Assembly: GCF_043678055.1 (NCBI RefSeq)
Contig: NZ_JBHEQA010000004.1
Coordinates: forward strand, 310,001 to 374,000
From: Spongiimicrobium salis
GTDB taxonomy: Bacteria > Bacteroidota > Bacteroidia > Flavobacteriales > Flavobacteriaceae
Length of the DNA: 64,000 bases
Direction of reading: 5' to 3'
Position numbers and translations under genes: made by a program. Below are positions 55,515 to 64,000 of the stretch, one piece after another (the first letter of the stretch is position 1; each line of letters starts with the position of its first letter). Under the pieces are notes generated by a model that did not search any database, had not been told where the DNA came from, and was given only the letters and a program-made list of their open reading frames with translations.

Positions 55515-58500
55515 TCAATCATTTAATTGATTAAAAATATCAATGGCTTCACTCATTTCCTCCACTTGAGAATCGTCCAAAAATTCTTCTTCATCGCTTC
55601 CATTAAGAAATTCTGCCAAAAGGGAAATTATTGGATACGTAAAAGCATCTGCTACCGTAATCCGAATATCAAATTCCCGATGTATCTTATCTATCATTCC
55701 CATGAGTTTTAAGGAATTGCCCCCTAGGTCAAAGAAGTTTGTATGGATCCCTATTTGATTTTGTTTTAAGTTCAATAAATCTGCCCAAATACGCACAAGT
55801 TTTTTCTGAACATCGTTCTTGGCAAAAGCCGATGACTTTATCTCGGCAAAATTTGGTTCGGGCAACTGTGCTTTGTTCAATTTTCCATTGGTCGTAAGGG
55901 GAATACTGGTCAAATAAACATAGTAAGACGGCACCATGTACTCCGCAAGTTTTTTGGAAAGATAGGTCCTCATCTTCATGATTTCCTTTTCATGATCCGC
56001 GGTATAATAGGCTATTACATGCTTATTTTCGGCTTCCCCATTCACCAGCACTATTACTTCATTTATTCCGGGATAATTGGATAAACAATTTTCAATTTCT
56101 CCTAATTCAATTCTAAAACCACGAAGTTGGGTTTGCGAATCCATTCTTCCGATATACTCAATATCTCCCGATTCTAAAATACGGGCCAAATCTCCTGTGC
56201 GATAGAATAGCTCACCTTCTTTAAAGGGGTTTTTAATAAATCTTCTTTTTGTTAGTTCTACTTTTCCAAGATAGCCTTTTGCAACGCCATCTCCTCCAAC
56301 ATACATTTCGCCTATTGCTCCTACAGGTAGTAGTCTTTGATGTTTGTCTAAAACATAAACAGATAGGGTAGGAATAGGTCTTCCTATATTGCTGATATTA
56401 TTCTGAATTTCATAATTCCCTATTTCCTTGTAGGTCACATGCACAGTGGTCTCCGTAATACCAAACATATTGATTAATTTGGTCTCAGGATATCGTTCTT
56501 TCCACGGTCTCAATTTTCCAGGATTCAGTGCTTCACCCCCAAAAATCACATATCGAACCTTTAACGTTGGCTCACCAATTTGAATCTCTTGATGAATAAG
56601 ATTATAAAAAGCACTTGGCGTTTGATTAAGCACGGTCACATTATATTTTCGCAACAATTGTAGATATTTATAGGGATCTCTTGCAGTCATTTTAGGTATT
56701 ACAATAAGAGTCCCTCCAAATAAAAGGGCACCGTACATTTCCCATACGCTAAAATCAAAACATGGACTATGAAACATAGTCCATGCATCTGAAGATGAAA
56801 AATCGAATTGAAATTTCTCATTAAAAAACAATCTGACCATATTTCGATGGGATACCATAACTCCCTTTGGATTTCCTGTGGTACCAGAGGTATATATAAC
56901 ATAACACAGTCCTTCAGGTCTGTAATTTTTAGGTAATGCCGCTATTGGCAGATCTTCAGCCTCAATATTTTCCATATAAATCATGTCAATATCTTTAGGG
57001 TCTGTATACAGATTTAAGGCCTTACTTGTTAAAAGCAATTCAGTTTGACTATCCTCCAACATATAGGCAATCCTAGACTCTGGATAATCTATGTCTATGG
57101 GCATGTAGCTTCCACCTGCCTTTAGCACTCCAAGTATGGCCACAATTATTTCTAAAGAACGATCTAGTAGTATTCCGACCAACTGCTCTGGTACAATCCC
57201 CTTATGTAACAAAACAGAGGCTACTTGATTGGATTGACGATCCAATTCAGCATAAGTCATTTCTTTATCTTCAAACTTCAAGGCTACCTTAGAAGGGAAT
57301 AGTTTTACCTGTTTAGCGAACAGTTCCACTAAATTGGTTTCTTTTGGCCAATCTACATTCTGATGATCTAAAAGTGCTATAAGTTGTTGATGTTCTTCCT
57401 TTTTAACCATGGAAACCTTTTGAGGCTGCTGGTTAGGTTTTAATAATATCCCTTCTATGAGGCACTCAAATTGCTCCAGAATTCGATTTATTGTCGTGGA
57501 AGCATAGACGTTTGCATTGTAGCTTGCTTTTATTCGTAACGTATCTCCAGGATTGATTATAACGGTTAAATCATAACCGGTTTGTTCAAAAATGTCAGCC
57601 TTGGTCATCGTTGCTCCACCGTATTTCTCGCTACCCAGCTTTGCACCTTTCATCGCAGTTGATATCGGGTAATTTTCAAATACAAAAATATGATCGAACA
57701 AGGCCCTCCCTAAATTATGAAGGGATTGAATATCTGTTAAGGGCACAAACTGATGTGATAAACTCTTGACATTGTTATTTTGATGTCGTTGCAAAACAGA
57801 AGTCACAGTATCATCCTCATTAAAACGCATACGCAAGGGAAGCGTATTAATGAACAACCCTACCATATCCTCTACTCCTTCTAAATCAGAAGGTCTTCCA
57901 GAAACAACAGATCCAAAAACAACATCATCCTGATTGGCATATTTACTCAAAAGCAAAGCCCATACTGTTTGCAAGAGTGTATTTAGTGTTGCTTCGTATT
58001 TTCCTGCCAACTCTTTCAGGCCATCCGTTGTACTTTTGTTGACTACCACCTCCACATGCGCTGGTGAATAAACGGCCTCCTTTGCTTTTTCAAGAGCCAG
58101 TTTCGGAAAACTGGAAGGCTGTTCAAAATCTTCAAGATACATTTTCCAATAGTCTAAAGAAGTCTTATTGTCTTGATTTTGTAACCAAAGTATATAGTCC
58201 TTATATTTTTTGGAAGGAGGTAATAAGGTTTCTGTACGTTGCTGTCTTCCTAAATAAAAGTGTTGTAAATCTTTCCAAAGAATCCCTAAGCACCAACCAT
58301 CCATAATGATGTGGTGATGACTCCATATTAATTTATACCTAGTATCTGATGTTTTTAAAAGTGTTACTCTGATCAGGCAGTCAAAACGTATATCAAATTT
58401 GCGCTTTAAGTCCTCTTCCTTATATTTTCGTAACACTTTCGCCTCTGCTTTTTCCAACACTTCGTTCTGGACGTTCTTATAGCTAAAATCAATTTTCCTT

Positions 58501-61500
58501 TGGCGTAAAACTACCTGTACGGGTGTTTCTTGACCTTCGTGAACAAATACAGTTCGTAAAGCTTCATGTCTATCAATCAATTGATTTAAACTTTGCTCTA
58601 ATAAAACTTCATCAATGTGCCCTTCAAAATAAAGTACTTTTTGTTCAAAATAATCTGCAGAATCTTTGGATAAAGTCCAATGAAACAACATCCCCTTTTG
58701 CATCCCCGACAACGTATAAAGATCGCTAAACACATAATTGTTCTTCAATCTTTCAAGCTCATCCTTTTTAATTTCCGTATAGGTAAGATCAGATCTTGTT
58801 AATTCTACTTGGTCTTCAGAACAACAATAATCTATGACTTCTGTTATACTCCGTTCAAAACCATCAATAAAACTATCTATCGTATCCTCATGATACAGCG
58901 TAGTGTTGTAATTCAAATTCATCTCAAGTATACCCGAAACAACAAGCCCCCAAATATCCCAATCTACTGTTTGAATATGTTCTGGAGAAACTTCAACACC
59001 TCTATAATCATTGGAAATCGTATAGTTCTTTCCTTGAATATCGTTGTCAAATTGTCCCAGGAAATTAAATTTCATCTGAGGTCTTCTTTCTGGATTAGGA
59101 ATTGAAGAATCAAAGAATCTTCCTATCATATAATCTATCCCATGATTTGGAATAGCTCGTAACATTTCTTTGACTTCCGTGATTACCGTACCCCAAGTCG
59201 TTCCCTTTTTTTCCAAAATAATTGGATAAATACTCGTAAACCAACCTATTGTTCTACTGACGTCAAGGTTGCTCATTAAATCTTGCCTACCATGAGACTC
59301 CAGGTCTACCCCTAACAATGTATTTCCAAATTGTTTATGTGCCGACAACAACAATGCTGTAAGCAATAAATCGTCAACTCTTGTATTGAAGCGTTTATTT
59401 GCCGTTGTTAACAATCTACTCGTATAATTTCTGTTTAAGCGAAAAGTTTTGTTTTTAAAATCTCTGCGGTAAAAGCTTCCGTTTTCAAGGTCATGGGGGA
59501 TTCTTGGAAATTGTTTTGCCTTAAACCTTTCCCAATACAATTTCCCTTTTTGATACTGCGCTGACACGATATAATCCGATATGCTTCCCTGCCATACTTT
59601 TAAAGAATCTGTTTTATCCTGTAGTTTGGGTGCTTTTTGCATCTTGATTTGCTGATATAAGGTTTCAATGTCCTCAAACAATATGCGCCAAGAGACTCCA
59701 TCGATTACCAAATGATGTATTGCAATCAATAATTGACTGGTATTTTTTTCATGAAAAAGTCCCAATTTTATCAAGGATCCATTTGCTAAATCGATGCTGG
59801 CTTGAATTTTATCCTTATAGGTATTCAATACAAGCTCGGTTTCATCTGAAATCATGTATTCTTCGAGAGAAAGAGGCAGGTCCTCTTCCCTATAAAACTG
59901 TTTGACATTTCCATTTTTAATCTCATAATTCACTCTAAGGCCATCATGATGCTCAATTATCTTTTTAAAGATTTCTGCTACAAATTCCTTCGTGACTTTT
60001 TCTTTAAAACGTAGAAGTACGGATTGATTATAATGATGTCTTTCCTCTTTTTGAACTTGAAAGAATTCCTGTTGTATAGCATTAAGCCCAAAGTCACCTT
60101 GCATTTTAGATTGATCACTATGGACTGTTAGGGGAGTTATTTTTCGAGATAGTTCATGAATAGTAGGGTTATCCATAATGGTTTTTACAGCGACTTTATA
60201 TCCAACATTTCGCAATCTTGCACTAATCTGAATAGATTTTATAGAATCTCCGCCAGCTAGGAAGAAGTTATCAGTGATGCTAATTTTTTCCACTCCAAGA
60301 ACATCACTCCAAATGGAGGCTAAAACTACCTCTTCTTTAGTTTTTGGAGGCAAGTATGTACTTTTCGATACTTTTTCGACGATTGGAAGAGCTTTTCTAT
60401 CGATCTTACCTATACTTGTGACGGGCATCGCATCCAAGCGCATAAAGTATGTTGGAATCATGTAAGCTGGCAAATGCAGCTTTCCATATTCTCTTAAAGA
60501 TTCCTCCTCAATATGGGTCGAGGAAACATAGTAGCAGATCAAATACGAATTATCATTCTCTTTTTTAGCAAGGACAATGACCTTATCAATACCTTTAAGC
60601 AAGCATAGTTTACTCTCAATTTCTCCCAATTCAATGCGATGCCCTCTAATTTTAACCTGAAAGTCTTTCCTCCCTAAAAACTCTATTTGACCTTTGGAAT
60701 TCCATTGCGCCAAATCACCGGTGCCATACATTTTTGTCCCAGGATAAAATGGATTGTCAATAAATTTTTCCGATGTCCTGGTGCGATCTCCTAAATATCC
60801 TTCCGACACGCCCACACCTGCTACATATAGTTCTCCTTTCATACCTATGGGCATCGGATTTAATAGTTTGTCCAAAATATAAATTCTACTATTTGCAATT
60901 GGTGTTCCAATAATGGGTCGCTTTTCAAAATCCTCCAAAGTATTCCGATCAATATAAGTGGCCACAGTACCTACTGTGGCTTCTGTAGGCCCATAATGAT
61001 TGATTACTTCTATGGTTTCAGAAACATTCATAACTTTCAGAACATCAGTTACCCGGATCCCTTCGCCTCCCAGAATTAGTTTTTTTATAGACTTTAATTT
61101 GCAACCTTCCTCTGTTTGGATTAGTGTTGCGAAAAGAGATGGCACCATTTTCAAATGTGTGATTTTATGCTGGTCTATATAGGTTAGTAAATCCAAAGGA
61201 GCCACATACATTTCCCTAGATACAATATGCAATTCGCTTCCAGATAAAAGTGCTCCAAAGATGGTCGTATAAGAGGCATCAAAATAAATAGGTTGGGCCA
61301 ACAACCACTTATCCCTAGTGCTTAGATGCAGGAAATCTTTGCTCCAATATACATAGTTAACCATATTTTTGTGATTGATTCGCACACCTTTGGGTTCTCC
61401 AGTAGTTCCCGATGTAAAGAGAACATATAACAGATTACTTGGTGACAAGGCTATTTTCTTAGCCCATTCCACATTCTTCTTATTTACGTTTATACTTGCT

Positions 61501-63272
61501 ATGGTATAGGGTTTAGCAATGTTCCCTATGTTCCTATTGAGCTGAGTTAAATATTTTTCACTTGTAAGTAAAACTGTGGTCTTGCACTGTAATACTATTG
61601 ATTTCAATCTCCCATCCGGAGTACGTGGGTCTAGCGGTAAAAAAGCGTTTCCCGATTTCAGTATGCCCAAAATAGCTATTATCATCTCTATTGAAGGATC
61701 TATCATTATTCCGATCGGGTGGGCGGACTCTTTGAGAGCATCCTCAACTTCTAGGAGGCCCTGTGCTACTTGATCAACCTGAGTTGCCAATTCTTTATAC
61801 GTAATGCGATTTCCTTCATAATTCACAGCAAAATTCTGTGGATTTTGCGCTACTTGTTTTTCAAACAAACTAATAATCGTCTCTTGGAAGTTATATTCCA
61901 ATGTAGTTTCGTTAAATTTTTCCAGAATATGGTTTCGCTCTTTTTTCGAAAGTATTTTTATGTCATCTATAGGACTATGGGGAGCATCAAAAGCTTGATT
62001 TAAGATTCTGAAAAAGTGTTCCGCTAACGTATGAATATCGTTCTCCTCAAAAAAGACATGACTATAATTAAATTCCAATCGCAGTTCATCTTCAAAATAT
62101 ACATCTATTGCCAATGGGATATTAGTCCGTTCGTACACCCCGTTCAACGCTAATTCCAGACCATCTACGTTATGGATCAATTCTTTATTGATAGAATAAT
62201 TCTTTACCCCCATTGTAGAATCAAACAATGTTCGAACCCCTTTGAAATTAAGCATTTCATAAATTTCATTTAATGATGTATTGGTATACTCTTGCCCTAC
62301 TATCAATCTCTTGTGTATTCTCTGTACTAGTTCTAGAAAAGAAGTATTCCCTGGGTCCGATATTCTAAGGGGTATCGTATTGACAAAATTTCCCATTAAT
62401 TCTTCCAAACCTTCCATAGTAGCATCCCTGTCCGAAACTGATATACCAAAAATGATATCCGATACATTTCCGTACTTCATGAGCAAAATGCCGTAAATGG
62501 TATAGATCAATGAAGATTTTGTGACCTTGTTTTTCCTAGAAAAAATTTCTAACCTTTCCATTTCCCAGGAGAAAGAAGCTTTGGAGGTTTTGTTCATGTG
62601 GCTAGAAGGGTTCCTTTTTTGCTCAAATAGCAAGTTGGGTTCATATCCTTCCAAATACGTCTTCCAAAATTTTGCGCTCTTAACAGGGTCGTATTTCTTT
62701 TTGATTTCCAAATAAGCCCTTTTGTACGTTGCCTTCACACTATGAATGGGGCGCAGACCTTTGTTATATTGATTGTATTTTCCAAAAAAAGCTTCTAAAA
62801 ATATGCCTGTACTCCATCCATCATAAAGGATATGATGGTGTGTAATATTCAAAACATATTCCTCTTCAGCGATCTTTATTATTCCTATTCTTATGGGCAA
62901 ATTATTAAGATCAAATCTTTTTTCTTGATCTTCCTTAATCATTTCCGCAAGCTTACTTTTCTTTTCAACCGTCTCTAGTTGCGATATATCTTCAAAGTTT
63001 TGGGTGATGTCGTATTTCTTAAGAATAATCTGAATAGGTCGTTTTACTTCTTCCCACCGAAAAACAGAACGCAATACTTCATTTTCCCTTTGGGTGTCCC
63101 AAAAGGCTTGTTGAAGCGCATGGTAATTTAAGGGACCTTGTACTTTAAAAGACAATTGTACATTATATAAGTTTTTATCTTGTTCTTCCAAATAATGGAA
63201 CAAGATTCCTTTTTGAACCATACTAAGCTCATAAATTTCCTGGACATTGGCTTTTTCAAGTTTCTTTGTCAT
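55515..63272 (-). CDS. Two-module nonribosomal peptide synthetase, C-A-T-E-C-A-T
   Basis: A 2585-residue NRPS. Order: C1 (about 10-440, HHILYDG at 146-152), A1 (about 465-965), T1 (Ser1010 in GGDSIKSI), epimerisation domain (about 1055-1490; HHLVIDG at 1186), C2 (about 1515-1950; HHIIMDG at 1653), A2 (about 1975-2470), T2 (Ser2520 in GGNSLKLM). No thioesterase or reductase follows. Hand alignment to GrsA gives the specificity codes DATKIGHVGK for A1 (residues 665, 666, 669, 708, 733, 735, 759, 767, 768, 956) and DFWNIGMVHK for A2 (2173, 2174, 2177, 2216, 2243, 2245, 2269, 2277, 2278, 2464). The second is the classical Thr code; the first is close to the Asp codes. Thus D-Asp then Thr is predicted. 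A starter C domain implies an acyl or upstream peptidyl donor. A DUF5672 gene follows. Confidence 0.93.
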   Translation of the reverse strand: MTKKLEKANVQEIYELSMVQKGILFHYLEEQDKNLYNVQLSFKVQGPLNYHALQQAFWDTQRENEVLRSVFRWEEVKRPIQIILKKYDITQNFEDISQLETVEKKSKLAEMIKEDQEKRFDLNNLPIRIGIIKIAEEEYVLNITHHHILYDGWSTGIFLEAFFGKYNQYNKGLRPIHSVKATYKRAYLEIKKKYDPVKSAKFWKTYLEGYEPNLLFEQKRNPSSHMNKTSKASFSWEMERLEIFSRKNKVTKSSLIYTIYGILLMKYGNVSDIIFGISVSDRDATMEGLEELMGNFVNTIPLRISDPGNTSFLELVQRIHKRLIVGQEYTNTSLNEIYEMLNFKGVRTLFDSTMGVKNYSINKELIHNVDGLELALNGVYERTNIPLAIDVYFEDELRLEFNYSHVFFEENDIHTLAEHFFRILNQAFDAPHSPIDDIKILSKKERNHILEKFNETTLEYNFQETIISLFEKQVAQNPQNFAVNYEGNRITYKELATQVDQVAQGLLEVEDALKESAHPIGIMIDPSIEMIIAILGILKSGNAFLPLDPRTPDGRLKSIVLQCKTTVLLTSEKYLTQLNRNIGNIAKPYTIASINVNKKNVEWAKKIALSPSNLLYVLFTSGTTGEPKGVRINHKNMVNYVYWSKDFLHLSTRDKWLLAQPIYFDASYTTIFGALLSGSELHIVSREMYVAPLDLLTYIDQHKITHLKMVPSLFATLIQTEEGCKLKSIKKLILGGEGIRVTDVLKVMNVSETIEVINHYGPTEATVGTVATYIDRNTLEDFEKRPIIGTPIANSRIYILDKLLNPMPIGMKGELYVAGVGVSEGYLGDRTRTSEKFIDNPFYPGTKMYGTGDLAQWNSKGQIEFLGRKDFQVKIRGHRIELGEIESKLCLLKGIDKVIVLAKKENDNSYLICYYVSSTHIEEESLREYGKLHLPAYMIPTYFMRLDAMPVTSIGKIDRKALPIVEKVSKSTYLPPKTKEEVVLASIWSDVLGVEKISITDNFFLAGGDSIKSIQISARLRNVGYKVAVKTIMDNPTIHELSRKITPLTVHSDQSKMQGDFGLNAIQQEFFQVQKEERHHYNQSVLLRFKEKVTKEFVAEIFKKIIEHHDGLRVNYEIKNGNVKQFYREEDLPLSLEEYMISDETELVLNTYKDKIQASIDLANGSLIKLGLFHEKNTSQLLIAIHHLVIDGVSWRILFEDIETLYQQIKMQKAPKLQDKTDSLKVWQGSISDYIVSAQYQKGKLYWERFKAKQFPRIPHDLENGSFYRRDFKNKTFRLNRNYTSRLLTTANKRFNTRVDDLLLTALLLSAHKQFGNTLLGVDLESHGRQDLMSNLDVSRTIGWFTSIYPIILEKKGTTWGTVITEVKEMLRAIPNHGIDYMIGRFFDSSIPNPERRPQMKFNFLGQFDNDIQGKNYTISNDYRGVEVSPEHIQTVDWDIWGLVVSGILEMNLNYNTTLYHEDTIDSFIDGFERSITEVIDYCCSEDQVELTRSDLTYTEIKKDELERLKNNYVFSDLYTLSGMQKGMLFHWTLSKDSADYFEQKVLYFEGHIDEVLLEQSLNQLIDRHEALRTVFVHEGQETPVQVVLRQRKIDFSYKNVQNEVLEKAEAKVLRKYKEEDLKRKFDIRFDCLIRVTLLKTSDTRYKLIWSHHHIIMDGWCLGILWKDLQHFYLGRQQRTETLLPPSKKYKDYILWLQNQDNKTSLDYWKMYLEDFEQPSSFPKLALEKAKEAVYSPAHVEVVVNKSTTDGLKELAGKYEATLNTLLQTVWALLLSKYANQDDVVFGSVVSGRPSDLEGVEDMVGLFINTLPLRMRFNEDDTVTSVLQRHQNNNVKSLSHQFVPLTDIQSLHNLGRALFDHIFVFENYPISTAMKGAKLGSEKYGGATMTKADIFEQTGYDLTVIINPGDTLRIKASYNANVYASTTINRILEQFECLIEGILLKPNQQPQKVSMVKKEEHQQLIALLDHQNVDWPKETNLVELFAKQVKLFPSKVALKFEDKEMTYAELDRQSNQVASVLLHKGIVPEQLVGILLDRSLEIIVAILGVLKAGGSYMPIDIDYPESRIAYMLEDSQTELLLTSKALNLYTDPKDIDMIYMENIEAEDLPIAALPKNYRPEGLCYVIYTSGTTGNPKGVMVSHRNMVRLFFNEKFQFDFSSSDAWTMFHSPCFDFSVWEMYGALLFGGTLIVIPKMTARDPYKYLQLLRKYNVTVLNQTPSAFYNLIHQEIQIGEPTLKVRYVIFGGEALNPGKLRPWKERYPETKLINMFGITETTVHVTYKEIGNYEIQNNISNIGRPIPTLSVYVLDKHQRLLPVGAIGEMYVGGDGVAKGYLGKVELTKRRFIKNPFKEGELFYRTGDLARILESGDIEYIGRMDSQTQLRGFRIELGEIENCLSNYPGINEVIVLVNGEAENKHVIAYYTADHEKEIMKMRTYLSKKLAEYMVPSYYVYLTSIPLTTNGKLNKAQLPEPNFAEIKSSAFAKNDVQKKLVRIWADLLNLKQNQIGIHTNFFDLGGNSLKLMGMIDKIHREFDIRITVADAFTYPIISLLAEFLNGSDEEEFLDDSQVEEMSEAIDIFNQLND

Positions 63273-63606
63273 GATTATTTTGTTTCTAAGGTTGTAATAA
63301 GAAGTCTAGCGTATTGGAATCTTTTTTAGGGATTCGATAAAAAAGGGGTTGTTGGCATGTTTCAAGAGAGGTGTAGCTTACCATGCTTCTTTATGCGCTA
63401 TTTAATGATAGTCGCATTATTTAGTGGGCATAGTCCGTATCAAAAGCTAGTATAGATTTAATGGTTTCTCCGATTACAGTGAATCCTGAATTAATATTCA
63501 GCGAATTTTAAAGAGAGTTCTTGATATTTTTCTTAATTACGTATAATTCAATTTCCCTCAAAATTCACTTCGAGACCAAGGTTTAAAAAAAGATGATTGA
63601 TTGCTT
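63273..63606. other. Intergenic stretch upstream of the NRPS gene
   Basis: About 330 bases between the NRPS start and the TolC-family stop, both leftward. No gene is visible. The sequence has no clear TAnnTTTG box on the minus strand; one minus-strand ATTCAGGATTC word (around 63481-63491) resembles the half-site of the repeats at 51101 and 51991 but is single and imperfect. It should carry the NRPS promoter. Confidence 0.45.
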
Positions 63607-64000
63607 CTACATTTTTTCTTGAATAGTTCCGCAAAAGAAATTCAATTCATACTGATTGTATTTTAGCTGGTATTTTGCCTGATTCAATAGCAATTGCGCC
63701 TCAATATAATCTCTTTGAGCTATGGCTAGAGTTACCGGGGTTCCCGCTCCCAAATCATATTTTTGTTGTTCTAGATCAAAAGCAATTCTAGAAGCCTCCT
63801 GTTGATCTGTACGATAAGTGCGTTCCTGTAAATTTGCTTTTATTGTATTATTAATATTGTTGATTTCAACAAAGGTTTTGTTTTTAAGCGATTCATAATC
63901 CAAAACCGCATTTTCATATGTTATCTTTGCTTCAATTACGGATGTACGGGTTTGCATACCATTAAAGATTGGGATATTCACAGAAAAGCCTAATACTTGT
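63607..64000 (-). CDS. TolC-family outer-membrane efflux protein, 3' portion
   Basis: The last 131 codons of a TolC-like outer membrane factor; the gene continues beyond the window. The frame is open to the edge, and the GTG at 63981 lies inside the family's conserved SVNIPIFNG segment, so it is not the start. Long alternating amphipathic helices and the AQRDYIEAQLLLNQAKYQLKYNQYELNF ending (in parts) are typical. It lies upstream of the NRPS on the same strand and could belong to an export system for its product. Confidence 0.85.
   Translation of the reverse strand, partial: QVLGFSVNIPIFNGMQTRTSVIEAKITYENAVLDYESLKNKTFVEINNINNTIKANLQERTYRTDQQEASRIAFDLEQQKYDLGAGTPVTLAIAQRDYIEAQLLLNQAKYQLKYNQYELNFFCGTIQEKM

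Noticed and set aside
63480..63492. Third direct-repeat site upstream of the NRPS gene
   Set aside because: Only one imperfect ATTCAGGATTC word on the minus strand and no second copy at 21-22 bp spacing.
1..64000. CRISPR arrays, tRNA or rRNA genes, riboswitches
   Set aside because: No regular spaced repeats, no cloverleaf-like or rRNA-like sequences and no recognisable riboswitch core were seen on reading through the window.

Overview
The window reads as chromosome of a marine-type Flavobacteriaceae (Bacteroidota). This rests on AT-rich coding sequence, many LxxC lipoproteins, very large FG-GAP/VCBS-repeat lipoproteins, TAnnTTTG-type -7 promoter boxes, TPR-AraC hybrid regulators, an UpxY/NusG-like antiterminator and an ABC permease fused to an M1 peptidase. 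No rRNA, tRNA, CRISPR array or intact insertion sequence was seen. Species cannot be named from this.

Region 1 (1-22.7 kb) looks like a carbon-utilisation locus. A sulfate/sulfite-type exporter, a LacI repressor, an NADPH:FMN reductase and a SsuD-like flavin monooxygenase share two identical 20-bp palindromes, one before each of the two outward promoters. They are followed by an SGLT-type symporter, a small membrane-anchored cytochrome c, an unrecognised gene, xylulokinase and xylose isomerase. Three paralogous FG-GAP/UnbV lipoproteins of about 1,090 residues and a vanadium-haloperoxidase/PAP2 lipoprotein surround them. My reading, an inference, is oxygenolytic desulfonation of an imported sulfonated substrate, perhaps a sulfosugar, with the sulfite or sulfate exported or oxidised.

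Region 2 (22.7-48 kb) is mostly ordinary chromosome with unusual fusions: a metallophosphatase/kinase-like/outer-membrane-barrel protein, an HD hydrolase joined to a Pycsar-effector membrane domain, a GAF protein, a calcineurin-like phosphoesterase, an EamA transporter, an ABC-permease/M1-aminopeptidase fusion with its ATPase, an Ntn acylase, an ABC exporter, a BlaI/BlaR1 pair whose sensor ends in an M23 endopeptidase (twin operators upstream), an acyltransferase, a ThuA protein and a sterol-desaturase-like enzyme.

Region 3 (48-64 kb) is an accessory secondary-metabolite region. It holds an Sfp-type phosphopantetheinyl transferase, a decayed NRPS adenylation domain, an UpxY/NusG-like antiterminator, a long gene-poor stretch with a 47-residue GG-leader (RiPP-like) peptide gene and paired direct-repeat sites, a TPR-AraC regulator, a transposase remnant, a DUF5672 glycosyltransferase-like gene, a two-module NRPS (C-A-T-E-C-A-T, predicted D-Asp then Thr, no thioesterase) and the 3' part of a TolC-family gene. 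A peptide product exported by a TolC system and possibly glycosylated is the simplest working model.
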